Source: Nymphaea colorata
Taxonomy: Eukaryota > Streptophyta > Magnoliopsida > Nymphaeales > Nymphaeaceae
NCBI RefSeq assembly: GCF_008831285.2
Contig: NC_045141.1
Span: 2,482,001-2,546,000, forward strand
Direction of reading: 5' to 3'
Length of the DNA: 64,000 nucleotides
Under the pieces are notes generated by a model that worked only from the letters and a program-made list of their open reading frames with translations, was not told the DNA's origin and did not search any database. The first letter of the stretch is position 1; the number at the start of each line of letters is the position of its first letter. Both the position numbers and the translations under genes were made by a program. Positions 49,201 through 62,291 of this stretch are shown here, piece after piece.

Positions 49201-50816
49201 ACAAGAGTCCTTACTAGTTGAAAAGGTAGGTAGGATGGAGTGCAGGAGTGCTTTTAGGGTTCTCAAGAAAATCGAATGTCGTGAGCAACCCTATGCAAGA
49301 AAAGAAGAAAAGACAAAGGCGTCTCGGGTTGTGGATGTGCAATCTTTCTACCTCTTGCACTTCTTTGTTCGCCAAGTCGTGAATCCGATGATTTTGCCTT
49401 ATAAACTTAGGGCTGAGTTGCTTAGTGTCACATTTTGAAAGAGGTAGTGTGTGTTGCGTCATTGAATGAGATTAAAAATGAGGACTATAGGTGGGCAAGT
49501 GGCTGAGGATCCCACTATGTTTGTTTGAAGACATAAAATTTAGTTCTTAATGGGAAGCAACTTATGATAGTTAGGAATTTTATTGCTTTTATTTTTTTTA
49601 TTTAGTTTTCAAATAAGTAGAAAATGCAATAATCTTTTTTATGTAAGAATATTGAGTTTTAGTTAAGGATGTCTGATAGATGTATCAACTTCATATGTAC
49701 ATCAGCAACAAATCATGTGACGGAGTTTGCAAGGTCGTGTGAACAACAATGGGGTGAATATCTTCTCAACAATGGAATTTATAGGATTTAGCATATTTTA
49801 AGCACTTCCAGCATTATGTAGAAAATTGTTTCAAAACCAATCTAAGTCACTGCTTACACATATTAAATAAATGCGTATGATTATGCAAATTTTAATTGAT
49901 TGGCCTATATGAACATGTGCACATAGTTTTCATAAAAAGTAGTGAAAAAGAAGGATAATGGTTTTGATTCAATTGTTAATTAAGTAGTGAGAGACAAAGA
50001 CGAGCAGAAGTGTTGATGTTACCACGAGCGAAGTTCCTCATGGTTGGGTTGAACTATAAGTTAAAGTACCTGAATTGCTTGAAAAAAGCATCTGAAACAA
50101 TGAATGCCTGTTTAATTTTACATTTGAGGCCTATTGGGCTTTAAGTATATAAGAAGAGTGTTCTATAATTGGTGTTTTAAAACCAACTACTAGAAAATTT
50201 AAAAGGCAAAATTTTGTATATGGTAGGGGCTACACAAAACTATGTAAACCTAGGGTCTAGTGACTTGAGCAAGTCGAGGGTAACCTTGTGCTTACTAAGG
50301 CTGTCTGCGAAGGAGGCACGAGGCTAAAGCACATGGGTCACAAACATCTAAAAGCAAACATAGAGCTCAAAAAAAAAAGTTGGAAAATAAAGAGAAAACA
50401 TTTTACTTTGTTGTAGTGAGTTCTATTTATTAAACTTCATTTCTCATATAATTAACATGTTTTCTTAATGTTCATTGTAGACACGTCAACATCGCCAAAC
50501 TTTGTACAATTTCCACCCCAACAATGAGATTGTCGTGGGAGCACTTTCTGTTCCTGTTAACATTGATTAAAAACGTTTTTTAACTTTGAACTATAGTGAA
50601 TCAGTTGTATTGTAAAAGTTTGAACATTTGTTATACCTATATTTTTGGTTCATGAACATGCAATTGTTTCATTTGTTTTGTTTGATAGATGAAAATGAAA
50701 GCAAGTATATTGTATATGTATTTTCGATTTTTGGAAAAAATATGTCATACTCAATAGGAAGAAAAGATTAAAATACTTTTACTGAGTGTAAATTTGCATC
50801 AATAAAGAATAATAGC
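46255..50816. other. Unassigned intergenic DNA
   Basis: No conserved protein on either strand. The region is AT-rich; the longest frames (for example 49130-49438 plus strand) show no domain I recognise. It may hold decayed retrotransposon sequence, but no LTR pair, primer site or target duplication was found. Confidence 0.4.
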
Positions 50817-51166
50817 GACATTAGGCAAACGTCGGTTAAAGCTTTCTCAACGTCCAAGTAATTGTCGGCAAAAATTTTACTGGCGTCCAGGTCTATTGTC
50901 GGTATATTTTTTACCAATGTCCTTCAAGATGTTGGAAATAATTGATTATTACCATCAGACGTCAGTAATAGTCAATATGTACCCACATGTAGACCGCGTC
51001 GGTGATAGCCTACACCGATGTGTCCTTCTAGTGTGTGGGTGATGATTTTTACCAACACCTTCTCCACCAGTAATATCAGGAAATGTCGGTAATGGTTTTA
51101 CCAATGCACGTTTTTGTTTCAACGACATTATTTTGGCCGTCGATAATGCCTATGTTTTTTATAGTG
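50817..51166. mobile_element. CACTA-like transposon end
   Basis: The right edge is TTTTTTATAGTG, the complement of CACTATAAAAAA. Inside it are repeated CGTCGGTAAT/TGTCGGTAATGG-type words in both orientations (GTCGGTTAAAG, GTCGGTATAT, GTCGGTGATAG, GTCGGTAATGG, GTCGATAATG), typical subterminal repeats of En/Spm (CACTA) elements. A left terminus and a 3-bp duplication were not found, so it may be an end fragment. Confidence 0.6.
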
Positions 51167-53823
51167 AGTGTTATAAATAAAATGGCATTTCTAAGAAATG
51201 AAAAATTGTAAGAAAATACAAAATCTGTATTTGTGAGTATAAAGAGAAGAAAGCAAATGCATTGCAATTTTTGTATGTAAACACAAGTCTCACAAAAGTC
51301 AAGAAAGGATTTATTACTATGATAGTCTAGGCTTCATTTTCTTGTTGATGAGCATAATTGCATTAAATATAAGTTAAAGTTGATTTCCTTTTGCATGTCT
51401 GATAAGATAAGTAAGCGTGTCAAAGTGTTAATAGGTAGCATCATTACCAATCCTCTAGATACCATATTTTTCCGTTGGGGTAGCTAGGGGGTTTCAAAGG
51501 CTTGTTGCATGTTCTGGATAAAGCATTACAAGGGGAAAAAATGCACTAAATAAGAGAGCAATAAGATGCCAGCGTAACGTCGTTCGACTTGTAAAGGTCT
51601 ACGTCCATGGTCATCATAAACAAATTTGTTCTCTCACTTGATGGTGACTCAAGTGGCGAGGTTTTGATTATAATGGAATCCGTTTGAGTATCGCTTGAGA
51701 GACCACAATCTGTGGGTTTACATATCTATCTCGATGCTAATGAGCACCACTATTTAAAATTAATGCACATTATTAGGTTTGGTAGCTCCATCATCTCCAA
51801 GATTCTTGTGATTTAGCTCGATAGACTTTCCCTTGGAGTCAAAAAGATGTTGAGGGTTGCATATGTGGATTGCAGTGTGAGATCCTCCTCTACTATTCCC
51901 CCCTCAAGCGGAAGATACAACATCACAAAACGCCATCCAGAAATCATGATGAAAAGCTAAAAAATGAAGAAGAAAAGGGGAAAGATGAGAGGGATGAGAA
52001 AAAGAGAAAAAAAGAGAGACAGACAAACAGAATTCCTGTCTCGTCTTTTCAACTTCTTCTTCAAGTTCTACTCCGTGTTCAATTTCTTCTTCTGCTTCTT
52101 GGTTGGGACATGGGCAGCAATAGAAGGCTCCTTTAAAGCTTAAGGGGCTGAGATAGGTCTCCAGATGGGACATCCCTGTTTAGGCTTCATCTATTTATAG
52201 GGAATTGGAGACTCATATGTGAGATGAAGACTCTAAGATTGTGATAAGTGCCAAGCATTTGAGAGTAAAGAGTCTCAAATGTGGTAAACTTTTAGGATCA
52301 TGACATCTCCTTTGAGAGTGGGAGATTAGATAGGATGGTGACATGTGCCTTTTGAGAGTGGGAGATCCAATAAACTTATGATGAGTGTCCTTGATAATGG
52401 GAGATTCAATAGGATTATGACATGTGTCTACATTTAGTAATTTTGGATCTGAACCTTGGATTCAAATACAAGCATATCGCTATCTAGACTGAGATCTGAG
52501 AGAGTTTGAATCTACAACTTGGATCAAAGTTTAGATCAAGATCTGAATGGGGAACATAGATGTGGATATATGAAAGTAAAATATGGATCTGAATTAGAGC
52601 ATATCATAGATATGAGTTCTGATTCTACGATCTGAATTAGGGATCTGAGGTCTCGGCGCACAAATTGGGCTCAATGTGGGACTTGTGGGGTCAGACTCAG
52701 TGTTCAGAAGATAGACATGGACTTGATCTAGGCATGGACTCAGCTGGATATAGGTAGACTAAGCGTTAGGTCAAACTGGTTTCAGTTATGGTTAAATAGG
52801 TTGAGCTAGGTTCAAACCTACTTGAGTTCAATTCTAGGTAGCTTAAACCCTGCATGAGCCTTATTGAGCTCAGGTCTAGCTCAAAAATATCATTGTTTGG
52901 TTCATGTAATTCCAAAACTTATGTTTATACAAAATAATATAGACAATACAAATAACAATTTTGAACCTGGTACAAAACTGGGCTCTATGAGGCTAGGTAA
53001 GTAGTCTAACCACACTAGAACATGGGTTAGGGCTAGTCTTAGGGGCCTACCAAGTTTGGTGGCAAATTCCTCAACTTGCCCTCGGAAAATCACATTTTTT
53101 GAAATTGACCTGTAAATGGGAATAAAAAGGGTAGAAGTAGGGATTTTGACCTTCTCTATAGGAAATAAATACACAGATACTCTCATAAAGTGATGTTGAA
53201 CTTATCTGTGTGCTCACAATAAAAATTGGCATCCTAGCTCTTTTAAAAATTAGTTCAAAAATCACTATTGACATTATCCAGACACACACTCTCCAAAAGT
53301 GACTGGAAAACTATAATTGTGCTCGATTTGAAATGAATTGTTCAAACTAAATGTAAGAATAGTCAAATGTAGCATCAAAGAATATGATTCCAGCTCAATT
53401 TGAACTCACTTGCTCAAATTAGGCAAAAATGGTGATCAGACATGCAAAATTGGGGAAGTGGGACACCAATTGTTAGAAATAGTTGATCTAATATTGGAAT
53501 TCAAGCTTGAAAACTGAAATGAAACTAAAATACTCTATTCACACTAGAGAGAACGTATCATGGGTCTGATCAGGTTTGTAGGTGTTCCGATAATTAGAAA
53601 TGATGAAAAAAAAGGAAAAATTATAGATCATTTCTAATCAAATGTAAGCTAATAAATTTGTTATAAGGATGACTAATTACTTGTAAGGATGGAAATAACC
53701 CTGACTGATCTTTGGTAAAACAATTCTCAAGTTTTTTGTGATTGTTCTTGGAAAATTGGACAAAATGGAGTGATCAGGGGCAAAGCGATCAATTTTCTAT
53801 GTGGCAACAACATGGATGATCTG
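51167..53823. other. Unassigned intergenic DNA
   Basis: No conserved gene. Includes a purine-rich segment with its pyrimidine partner (51950-52110) and repeated wording around GATCTGAAT (52440-52650). No element boundaries identified. Confidence 0.4.
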
Positions 53824-53897
53824 GGTCTTAGTGTCTGATGCCTAGAGCATATGACTTGAAGGTCTTAGTGTCTGATGCCTAGAGCATATGACTTGAA
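53824..53897. repeat. 37-bp perfect tandem duplication
   Basis: Two units (53824-53860 and 53861-53897) both start GGTCTTAGTGTCTGATGCCT and end ATGACTTGAA. Confidence 0.9.
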
Positions 53898-54045
53898 CTG
53901 GTATAATTCACAGCTTATAGATTTAAAATTCTTTTAGAAAAATAGTTCAAAGCCTCATTTATGAGTGGTAAAAATGGTCTTTTTGACATGTGAATAGTTA
54001 TGGTGCTTATAGTCATCACCTCCCTAATTCTGTGTTGCACCTTTA

Positions 54046-56409
54046 GAGGTCATTTGATAACCATCCGACCACATGGAATGGACATACCATGATGACACAA
54101 ACAATGGACGCAGAACGGGCAAGACAGATGGGACACAAAGCAGACGATATAACTATTTGTTCTGTTCCTTAGCATTTCATGGTTTACCATGGAGCGCCAT
54201 CTCCCGACCTAGCTCCCCCGATTTCACCCATTCTCGCTCCAACTCACCCTCACACTGCTTCCCCTCTCATTTTTCTATTGCTCTCTTCTCTTTCTCTCTT
54301 CCTCTTCCTACCTCCTTCTTTGTCCCCCCTCTTTCTCTTCTTCCTCTGTTGGCTCCTTTTTCTGCAATTGTTACCTAGGGTTCGACTATGAACGGGATGT
54401 GCTCAATTCTGGCTCGCTTCATTTTTTGTCATCCAGTCCAGCTTGTAGGGCGTATCAGTGAGTTTTTTTTTTATATTTCATTGAAATGAGCCTATTCTTT
54501 AGTAGGTGCATTTCTTTAATGATTTTCTCTCTGTTTTTCTCTCTTTTGTCATTTGGATGTATATAAAGTGTTTGTGCATTTGATTGAATGAGTTAGTCTT
54601 TGCTTTTATTTGTAATTTATGTGTAATCATAATTTTTTGTAATCACATTAACTATTTTATTAATAGATGTTATTTCCAAATTCTAACAAATCAAAACATC
54701 TTCTTTAATTTCATGTTCATCCACTTCTTCTGACGTTACTAATCAGTAAAACTGATAACCGAAGCATCGACAACATATATAGAGCCAGGAAGTTGAAGCG
54801 ACATTGGCCCACAACAACTCTGATGTTGAATTGATCTGTCTGTGCAATCGTGGAGCTTCAACATGAAGAAAAAGTGTCACTAATACATTTTACCATCACT
54901 TATGTTTGTTTGTTGTTAATGCCAAATTTGTCATTGTGGAAGTAGAGGCACGATTTTTTTTAGCATTTTCGTTTCAGTTGTTTTTGTTGGTAAGACAATG
55001 GATATGATGCCGCTGGAAACTTTGAAGCATTGCATGCTATGTCATGTGGTGATGAATCCAGGGGACTGTTACCTTGAATCTGAATGATTTTATGGTCCTT
55101 TTTAGTGAATTTGGCATCAGTGTATTGCAGCAATTCTTCATAGCATTTCAAAGTCAATTTTTGTGCAAACTGAAAAATCTGGTTGGTGCTTTTGGAACTG
55201 TCGGATGGGACAAAACTGACCATAGCCCATCAATTCACTGCCTTAGGATCACACAGCTGATACTGCACCAGTTTCCACTGGCAGTTTTGATCTAACTCTA
55301 GTTACTCTACTCTTTTATCTTGACCTGCCTTCAGATTTGGAGGATGAAGAACCCTTCCCTTCACTTTTGTTAGCTTTGGAGTAACTGAAAGGCCAAATTG
55401 TCCAGCCACTTCTCCTCTGTGCAACCATAAAGCAGTTATTCAGCTAACCGAACTTGGCCATTTTCTATTCATATTTAAAAAAGATAGATAAATCACTCAA
55501 AATTTCGCTGCTGTTATCTATCTACCTATTTATCTAAATTATTCAAGTGCTAATAACTAAGAACCATCGTTTTCCATTTCCCTCTTATGATATTATTTTT
55601 TGAGATAAAAATGGTGGTAAAATTATATTCTTGTTTGTAACCCTTAGAAATCATATATGTAACTTGCTATGAACTTATGAACAATATAGTGTTTTTTATA
55701 AAAAGAAAGAGACCAATGAAAGTTCTCAATTTTATTTTTTATCATTCATTACTTTATTTTTGTATTTTTAGTAGCTCTAGTCTAAACTTTTATATCTATT
55801 TTTGTGTCAATGTACTCCAACATATGACTTACAATAGTTGATACTTGTGACTATGTAGATGTTTGAACATTTAACAATAATGATGTTTTTGTTATATATA
55901 TGAATCTATTGACAGAGTTGATTTTACTATAATATTATAGATCGTGTTATCGAATGTATTGATTTGCATATAACATGTTGTTGTAAATTTTATACTTGTT
56001 TTGATATAACATGTGCAAAAAATAAGATATTCTTGTCATCATATAGCAGACATAACAAATATAATAACCAAAACTGATCATAGAAGATACAAACACTGGG
56101 TAGAACAGATAGTTTAAATAGAACATAAACAAACACCAGACAAGACAGACAAAACAGACAATGGAAAACACAAACATTGGACAAAACAAATAGATCAGAC
56201 AGAACATAAACAGACACTAGATAGGGTGGATAGAATAGACAGAACAGACATATGTGAAACAGACGTTAGACAAGATGAACATAGTATTCTGTTCTTAAAA
56301 TCAGCAAACGGTGGATAAGGAACATCATTGTCTATAAGGATAGGACAGTAGTGTGATGGACATGACGTCCTGTCTGTCCTATCCCAATGGACAGCAATCA
56401 AACGACCGC
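54046..56409. mobile_element. PIF/Harbinger-like non-autonomous element
   Basis: 2364 bp flanked by TTA at 54043-54045 and 56410-56412. Imperfect terminal inverted repeats: GAGGTCATTTGATAACC at the left and GCGGTCGTTTGATTGCT (complement of the right end). TTA duplication and such termini fit PIF/Harbinger. No transposase domain is seen. Repeats of AGACAGAACAGAC-like words lie inside the right end (56060-56260). A CT-rich stretch (54220-54350) precedes short frames of unknown origin. Confidence 0.62.
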
Positions 56410-56412
56410 TTA

Positions 56413-57289
56413 GTAATCTCACATTCATCTCCTTTGCTGATCCTCCAAAGTGTACATGAAAGTCTAATAGAAGGATGAGATAGTTGTTTCATCCTTCCTC
56501 AGGTCCCAACTCTTGACACATGTTTGTTTACATGCAAACCTTCTCAATCTTGCACACACACCATAAATGAAATTTTTTGTGCCTATAATTGCCTCATTTT
56601 TTCATGTGCGGGAATTCGAGAGATGAGATGTGACTTGTTGGTATGAGGTCTGACCATTTTGGATTAGATTTTATGCTCTAATATCTATAAATTAGACATC
56701 GACGAAATCCTAAGGAAGCAAACACGTCCTGAATTTGAAATAATGTGAATTTTAAAGCCTAATTAAATAATCAGAAATAGGACTCGTTATATGGAAAAAC
56801 ACAAAAGGACACTTAGTTCATGTACAACTTATCATTGATTCATGCAAACAAACTGAAGTCTACTTTATATACATGCAACTAGATTGTGCATAGTCAAGTT
56901 CTTGACAAGATTATAGTTGATGCTCCAAATATTAAAGATTGTGCATAGTTAAGTGCAAAATAATATCATTAAAGTTGAAATGGTTGTTTTTCTCTTGTCA
57001 GGTAAGAGGTTTATAGGAAAATGACTATTTTGCCCTCGGTGTGATATTGGATTGACACAGATACAAATCATGAATTTGGCTTGTGCCAAGGTTCTATCAA
57101 AGATAGCCATAAACCAAAGTATATGTGACATATTTCTTATGTTTATGTAGAAGAATATGACTAAAAATGACCATTTTACTCTTGTTATGAAGCTCTAGAT
57201 GCGTTTTTTTATCAAACGAGACCAATCAATGGACCTACTTTTAGATCAGTTTTCATTAAAATTTTACTGAAATTTTCCTCTTGAATTTT
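56413..57289. other. Intergenic spacer
   Basis: AT-rich, nothing recognised. Confidence 0.4.
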
Positions 57290-57499
57290 TTAAAAATTAA
57301 TTTTTCTAGAATTTATAGGTTGTAAATGTCACACTTATAAAGGGAAATTGAGAAGGGCTTGAAAAATCAGACTATCATTGGAATTTTCACTGATGGAGTT
57401 GAGGGCACTTAGATTAGCCACTTACTGGTAAGCATATACTAAAAGATCATAAATTTTTTATCTAATTTAGCTGAATTGAACTCAAGAGCTATTTACAAA

Positions 57500-57870
57500 G
57501 TGAAGTAGGTACTAGTAATGAGTTCATGAACCTATGGAACTAAATTGAACTCAAACTGAGATGAATCAACTTAAACCAAACTAAACAAAGATATATTTAT
57601 ACATGATAAACAAAGTCCTATCTCGGTTTTCACTCACTCTATCAGGTTGAGCTCTCAAACCCTTGAAAATAGGAGATGAAGTGAGCTTTGGGTACTTCTA
57701 ACAATCTCAAACTGTGATGAATGAACTCAAACCAAACTAATGAAGATAGATTTACGTAGGATAAACATAAATCATACCTTGATTTCAACTCACATCATTA
57801 GGTTGAGTTCATATTTAGCTCAAACCCCCGAAAGTAGGTGAGACAGTAACCAATGGAAGCTAGCAAGTTA
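57500..57870. repeat. Left-arm tandem units (inverted orientation)
   Basis: Two approximately 165-bp units sharing GATGAATCAACTTAAACCAA / GATGAATGAACTCAAACCAA and TAGGTTGAG-type words. Confidence 0.6.
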
Positions 57871-58368
57871 TTGTAGAACTAAAAATTGAGCATGGAAACT
57901 TAAAGTAAGTGAAATAATATTTTCTTTCCACTAAGGCAAACCTATCCTAAACTTGGTTGGACTGAGGGATATATAATTTAGTTAAAAATTACAGTTTTAG
58001 GTTCTAGTGAGTAGACTTAAGCTAGTCAAAGGTGTTGGTAAGCATATTTTAATAACCCTTACAAACTTATAGTTCTAGATCATTACTAGGGTTTCTAAGA
58101 TTTTCTAACATTTAGATGAAAAATAGTCATTTGATATGATGGCAACAAACTATGTCATCCTAGCTTAGGTAGCGGGTGTCTAAATAAGGTTGACCCTAGT
58201 TTTCTATGGCCAAATCCTACATTTGAAATCACATTTGAAAGCTCAGTTTGAACACCTGCTTGTGGAGGGGTGGAATGGTTATTTGGTCCCATGAAAATAT
58301 TATAGTGTTTACAATGTCAATCTAAAAAGTAAGTCACTGTAGTTGCTTGTCTTGAAGTTGGTCACAAG

Positions 58369-58827
58369 CTAATCATTTATGTTGTCTTTTAGGTGACCAG
58401 CTGGCAGAGGCAACCCAAAAATGTGTATGAACTCATCCATAACAAGTGTCATCTTGGCAAATGGGAGCCTGAAACTGGACATGTATGGGTTCCATCTCTT
58501 AGCTAGAGCAAGAATGAGGTTGTTGCTTATCTTCCATGAAGTTGACAAAGCCATGGTCTCTAAACCACAATCGTCTAAATGGTGAGTAAAAACATCCATA
58601 AACTACACAAGCCACTACATGTATTAGTCACACATGGGTTTGTCTGTGGGGATGCACCTAATGTCTGGCTCCTCTAAAAATCGAAAGAATAAAATGACCA
58701 TAGAGTAACATCCTAATCGTGGTGACTGACAAAACAAGCACACTGGGGTCAGAGTAGATGTGAGAATCTCACACAAAATAGGGAGATAACTAGACGAAGT
58801 GAAGTGATAGTGTCCTACCAGGGTCAA
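58369..58827 (-). pseudogene. Plant mobile domain (PMD)-like fragment
   Basis: The minus-strand frame 58369-58599 reads LSTSWKISNNLILALAKRWN, SSFRLPFAKMTLVMDEFIHI and FGLPLPAG. This matches the plant mobile domain pattern (Arg-Trp-x-Pro, then a Phe-x-Leu-Pro-x-x-x-Met-Thr segment, then Gly-Leu-Pro). The same frame upstream (58627-58827) is open and separated only by stops near 58600-58626, so it is broken. PMD proteins occur both as host MAIN/MAIL genes and inside plant transposons; its place between inverted arms favours the transposon form. Confidence 0.55.
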
Positions 58828-59639
58828 CCAATAAGAGGTTCAGACATTATAAAATATTTTTGAACTTAGCAGACTGAAAAACACTTAGGGGACAACACGA
58901 AGAATGAGAATTATAATAATTTTGGGTTGTTTTGGAAAACAATAGGAAAAGGAGACATCTTTGAAGCTCGCATCTAGCTTTAACTAGAAATATATGCATG
59001 TGAATGAGGAGGTAATAAATCAAACATTAGTATGCACAGAGATGCTCAAACAACATTCCTTGATGATTCGGTTTTATCATTCTAGACACCCAGAATTTCT
59101 CCAAAGTCAGTGACCATTTTGCCCATGAGAATGTGATTTCAAACCACTTTTCAATGTGGAATTTCAATAGTTGAGGCCATTTATCAAAACAGAAATCTAA
59201 GAACTTCATTCTGGAACGAAGGACCTACACTCATATTACCTAGATTGCTGCCATTCTAAAAGCAACCATTTTGCCCCTATGACCTATCGTTTTTAGCCAA
59301 AATCAAGAATTTCATCCAGGAAAACTAGGAATTGTCTAACTTGAGCAATTAGGATATTATCACTTTTGCAAGTGTAAACACCCCAAAATTTGCCATCATA
59401 TCAAATCACTATTTCTCCCATGAATGTCAAAAAATCTCAAAAACCTTGATAGTGATTTAGAACAAACTCAAATTTGGTAATTTTAGGTTTACAAATCTCT
59501 GAGGATAGTTGAAATATGCTCACCAATTCTTTTGACCAGCTTAAGTTAATCTAGCTCAAATAAGCTCACAATAGTCTAAAACTGCAATTTTTAGTTTGAG
59601 TTCAAATTAGTTCCAAATGGCCCAGAGCTCAATTCTCTC

Positions 59640-60300
59640 TCCTATTTTTTAGGGGTATGAGCTGAATTTCAGTTCAACCTAATTAAATGAGTGGAACGAC
59701 CATATTTGTCATATATAAATCTATCATTTAGTTTGGTTTGATTTCATTCATCCATTTTGAAGCCAATGAAGTTATGAAGGTCTTAGAGCTCCCACTCTCT
59801 CCTATATTCTAGGGTTTGAGCTGAACTTGATGGAGTGAGCTGAAACTAAGCTAGGATTATATTTATCACATAGATGTCTATTTTCCTTTAGTTTGGTTTG
59901 AGTTCATTCATGCTCATTTGAGTCCAATGCACTATTGAAGGTCCCATAGAGCACTCTCTTCTTATTTTAGGGGGTTTGAGCTCAACTTGATGGAGTAAGT
60001 TGAACCAAGCTAGGATAATGTTTATCATGTATAAATCTATCTTCTTTCAGCTCAGTTAGAGATAATTCACTCCGGTCTGAGTTTAATTTAGTTATGAAGG
60101 TCCTGGAGTTCACTCTCTCTCTTATCTTTAGGGGTTTGAGTCGAACTTGAGCTCAACTTAATGGATGAGATGAAACAGAGGTATGATCATGTTTATCGTG
60201 TATAAATCTATATTCCCTTGGTTTGATTTAAGTTCTCTCATCCTACTTTGAGTTCAGTTCAATTTTGAAGGTTTTGGATCTCATTCCTAGCAATTCTGTT
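59640..60300. repeat. Right-arm tandem units, about 160-bp period
   Basis: Four imperfect units. Their shared ATAAATCTAT-type landmark falls near 59715, 59870, 60031 and 60202, each followed by TTAGTTTGGTTTGA-like text and CTCACTCTCTC-like text. Confidence 0.7.
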
Positions 60301-60440
60301 GAGCTCAATTCAGCAAAATCAGATCAAATTTTTTCAAATTTTCAGCACATCCTTACCAATAACTGGCTTACATAAGCACACCCATCTCCATTGAGAAATT
60401 TCACTTCAATGCTTGGAAAAATTCAAGGAGAAAAAGGAAT

Positions 60441-62021
60441 TTCTTTTTAATATTTTTTTTTAATGCCTAGGCTGAGTCACAAAAGTGGGCAATCAAGGTA
60501 GTTGACTAAGGCCATAAGAAGTCTACTGAGGTTGTAGGTCAGCTTGGGAGAAGGTGTGAGTCATGTAAATTTCTTTTTCCTTCTTTGTTTCTTTTCTTTT
60601 TTCATTTTAGTCCTTTTCTTTTTCTACTTTAGGTTTTTCTTTTTCTGCTTAGCATGTTTAACTATTTCTTGCTTTCTAGATAGATTTAATTTAAATGTCC
60701 TCTAGGTTAGGGACGAGGGCCATGTAAGCCACTACTATCTCTCTCTTGTTGTTTTTAGTGTTTCAAATTTAATTCATATGTGTCTGCTTTAGAAATTGAT
60801 GCATGTTACAACATAGTTTATTTTCTTGTTTAATCATAGTATATTAAGATCATGCATATCCATTGTTTTTTTTAATTATGCACCTAGACCTAAGACCATG
60901 TAACAACTAGTATTGACTAAGTTGTAGCATGCCATGTGACAATAGTCCCGACATGCGAAAGCTTAGGTCAATATAGGCTCTGCATGGGCTCAATTTCAAA
61001 ACATGGTTTTCAAGTGCACATTTTTTAAATACCTAAACCCAATCCAAAATGTTTTTCTAAAAACCTAAGTTCAAACAAGGTTAAAATTTACTCTAAGACC
61101 AAACCCAATTTGAGTCATCTAGGACTAGTGCTGACTGTTGCACCTTGCTTATCTAACTGATAAATTGTAGTCCTGGTTGAATTCCATAACTACCCCATAT
61201 ACAAAACCTAGGTACAAAATACCCTAGCACAAGTAGATTTAGTCATCTCTTGTAGTAAGGGCACCTTGCACAGCCCATTCCACTGACTGCGTCTAGTCCT
61301 CAGACCTTCCTACTTGGTCGCACTAGGCCATTTTGCCCAATTCATTTGACAAAACCCCTATCCTGCCCATTTCTTTTATGGATTTGCCCTATCATTTTAA
61401 ATTTCCAAGACTCCTAGCACCTTTAGAATTCCTTGATCTGTTCCACACCTGTATAGATCTGTCCCACGACCTAGCATCCCAATTCACAGTGCTCTCAACC
61501 ATTTCCCTTTTTGTGCTTACTCAGTTATCCAGATTGTGGAAGAAACAAGTTTTCAAGCTTGTCATATAAGGTTTCAACTGAAACAGTCATTCTGCCCTTA
61601 TCCAAGACTCCCAGTTTGTCTTTGAAGCATGTACCAGAGCCCACACAAGCTCTCTAGCTTCCATTTGCCAAAATCAGGTCACGCTGAGGTAAATTCACCA
61701 TTTTACCATCAATAAATCCCTAAAAAATCCTAAAAAAGTGGGCATATGCACACCATTTCACCGGACTAACAGGACCCACACATAAAACACACCAAAAAAA
61801 AAAAAAAACCAAGGTCCTGTCGAAAAATGAAAAAGAAAGCACTTTAAATGTAACTCGGATTTCAATAAAGTTATTTTCAAAATCAAGCTTGAAATTGAAG
61901 TTGTTTGGAATTCTGAATTCAAAAGGAGACACTAGATGCAAATATTTCCTAATTGGATCTAGACTTGGATTTCCCCCAGAATCGAAAACAATCAAATGAT
62001 TTTCCGCCACCCCCTCCACAT
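60441..62021. other. Unassigned intergenic DNA
   Basis: No conserved gene on either strand; T-rich and A-rich tracts (60440-60470, 61790-61812). Confidence 0.4.
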
Positions 62022-62056
62022 TTCACTTTTCACTTTTCACTTTTCACTTTTCACAT
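62022..62056. repeat. Heptamer microsatellite
   Basis: About five copies of TTTTCAC in tandem. Confidence 0.9.
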
Positions 62057-62285
62057 CATTAGCCAAGCAGGTCTTAGAAAATAAATTATTGGCTGCCTAC
62101 CTTTTTCCAAAAAGCAACAAGAAAGAAAAGTTTAAAAAACTAAAAAGGAGGGTTGTTGCCAACTTTTCTTTAACTTTTTACTTTCTTTTTCATTTTTTTA
62201 TTCCATCTCCACATGACATCACTGCTTACCTCACTATGTGTGTCATGCTACTACAAATACTTTCTTAAAGCCACTTGCCATGGCC

Positions 62286-62291
62286 TATAAA
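62286..62291 (+). promoter_or_regulatory. TATA box of an orphan promoter
   Basis: GGCCTATAAATGCCCC is a good plant TATA context. It is followed at the expected distance by CATTCAACA and then a CT-rich leader with a poly-C tract (62334-62365), a common plant 5' UTR composition. Confidence 0.5.

Larger units (their letters stand above)
57290..60440. mobile_element. Foldback-type element with plant-mobile-domain fragment
   Basis: The left arm (about 57290-58190) and right arm (about 59385-60440) are inverted copies of each other over nearly 1 kb. For example GAACTCAAACCAAACTAA on the left matches the complement of TTAGTTTGGTTTGAGTTC-like text on the right, and GCCATCATATCAAAT on the right mirrors ATTTGATATGATGGC at about 58131. 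The arms are themselves built from approximately 160-bp tandem units, about two on the left and four on the right. The centre (58200-59380) carries minus-strand plant-mobile-domain-like coding debris. Exact ends and target duplication were not resolved. Alternatives are a MULE with long inverted repeats or an inverted duplication of older repeats. Confidence 0.6.

Noticed and set aside
49130-49438. 102-codon plus-strand frame as a possible gene
   Set aside because: No recognisable motif, no promoter or splice context, and composition like its surroundings.
47907-51166. CACTAGAAAATG at about 47907 as the left end of the CACTA-like element
   Set aside because: It lacks the GTCGGTAAT subterminal repeats seen at the right end and no matching 3-bp duplication was found.
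51850-51960. TTCCCCCCTCAAGCGG as a minus-strand polypurine tract next to a copia LTR
   Set aside because: No LTR, primer site or RNase H coding was found on either side; the similarity is limited to the G-run.
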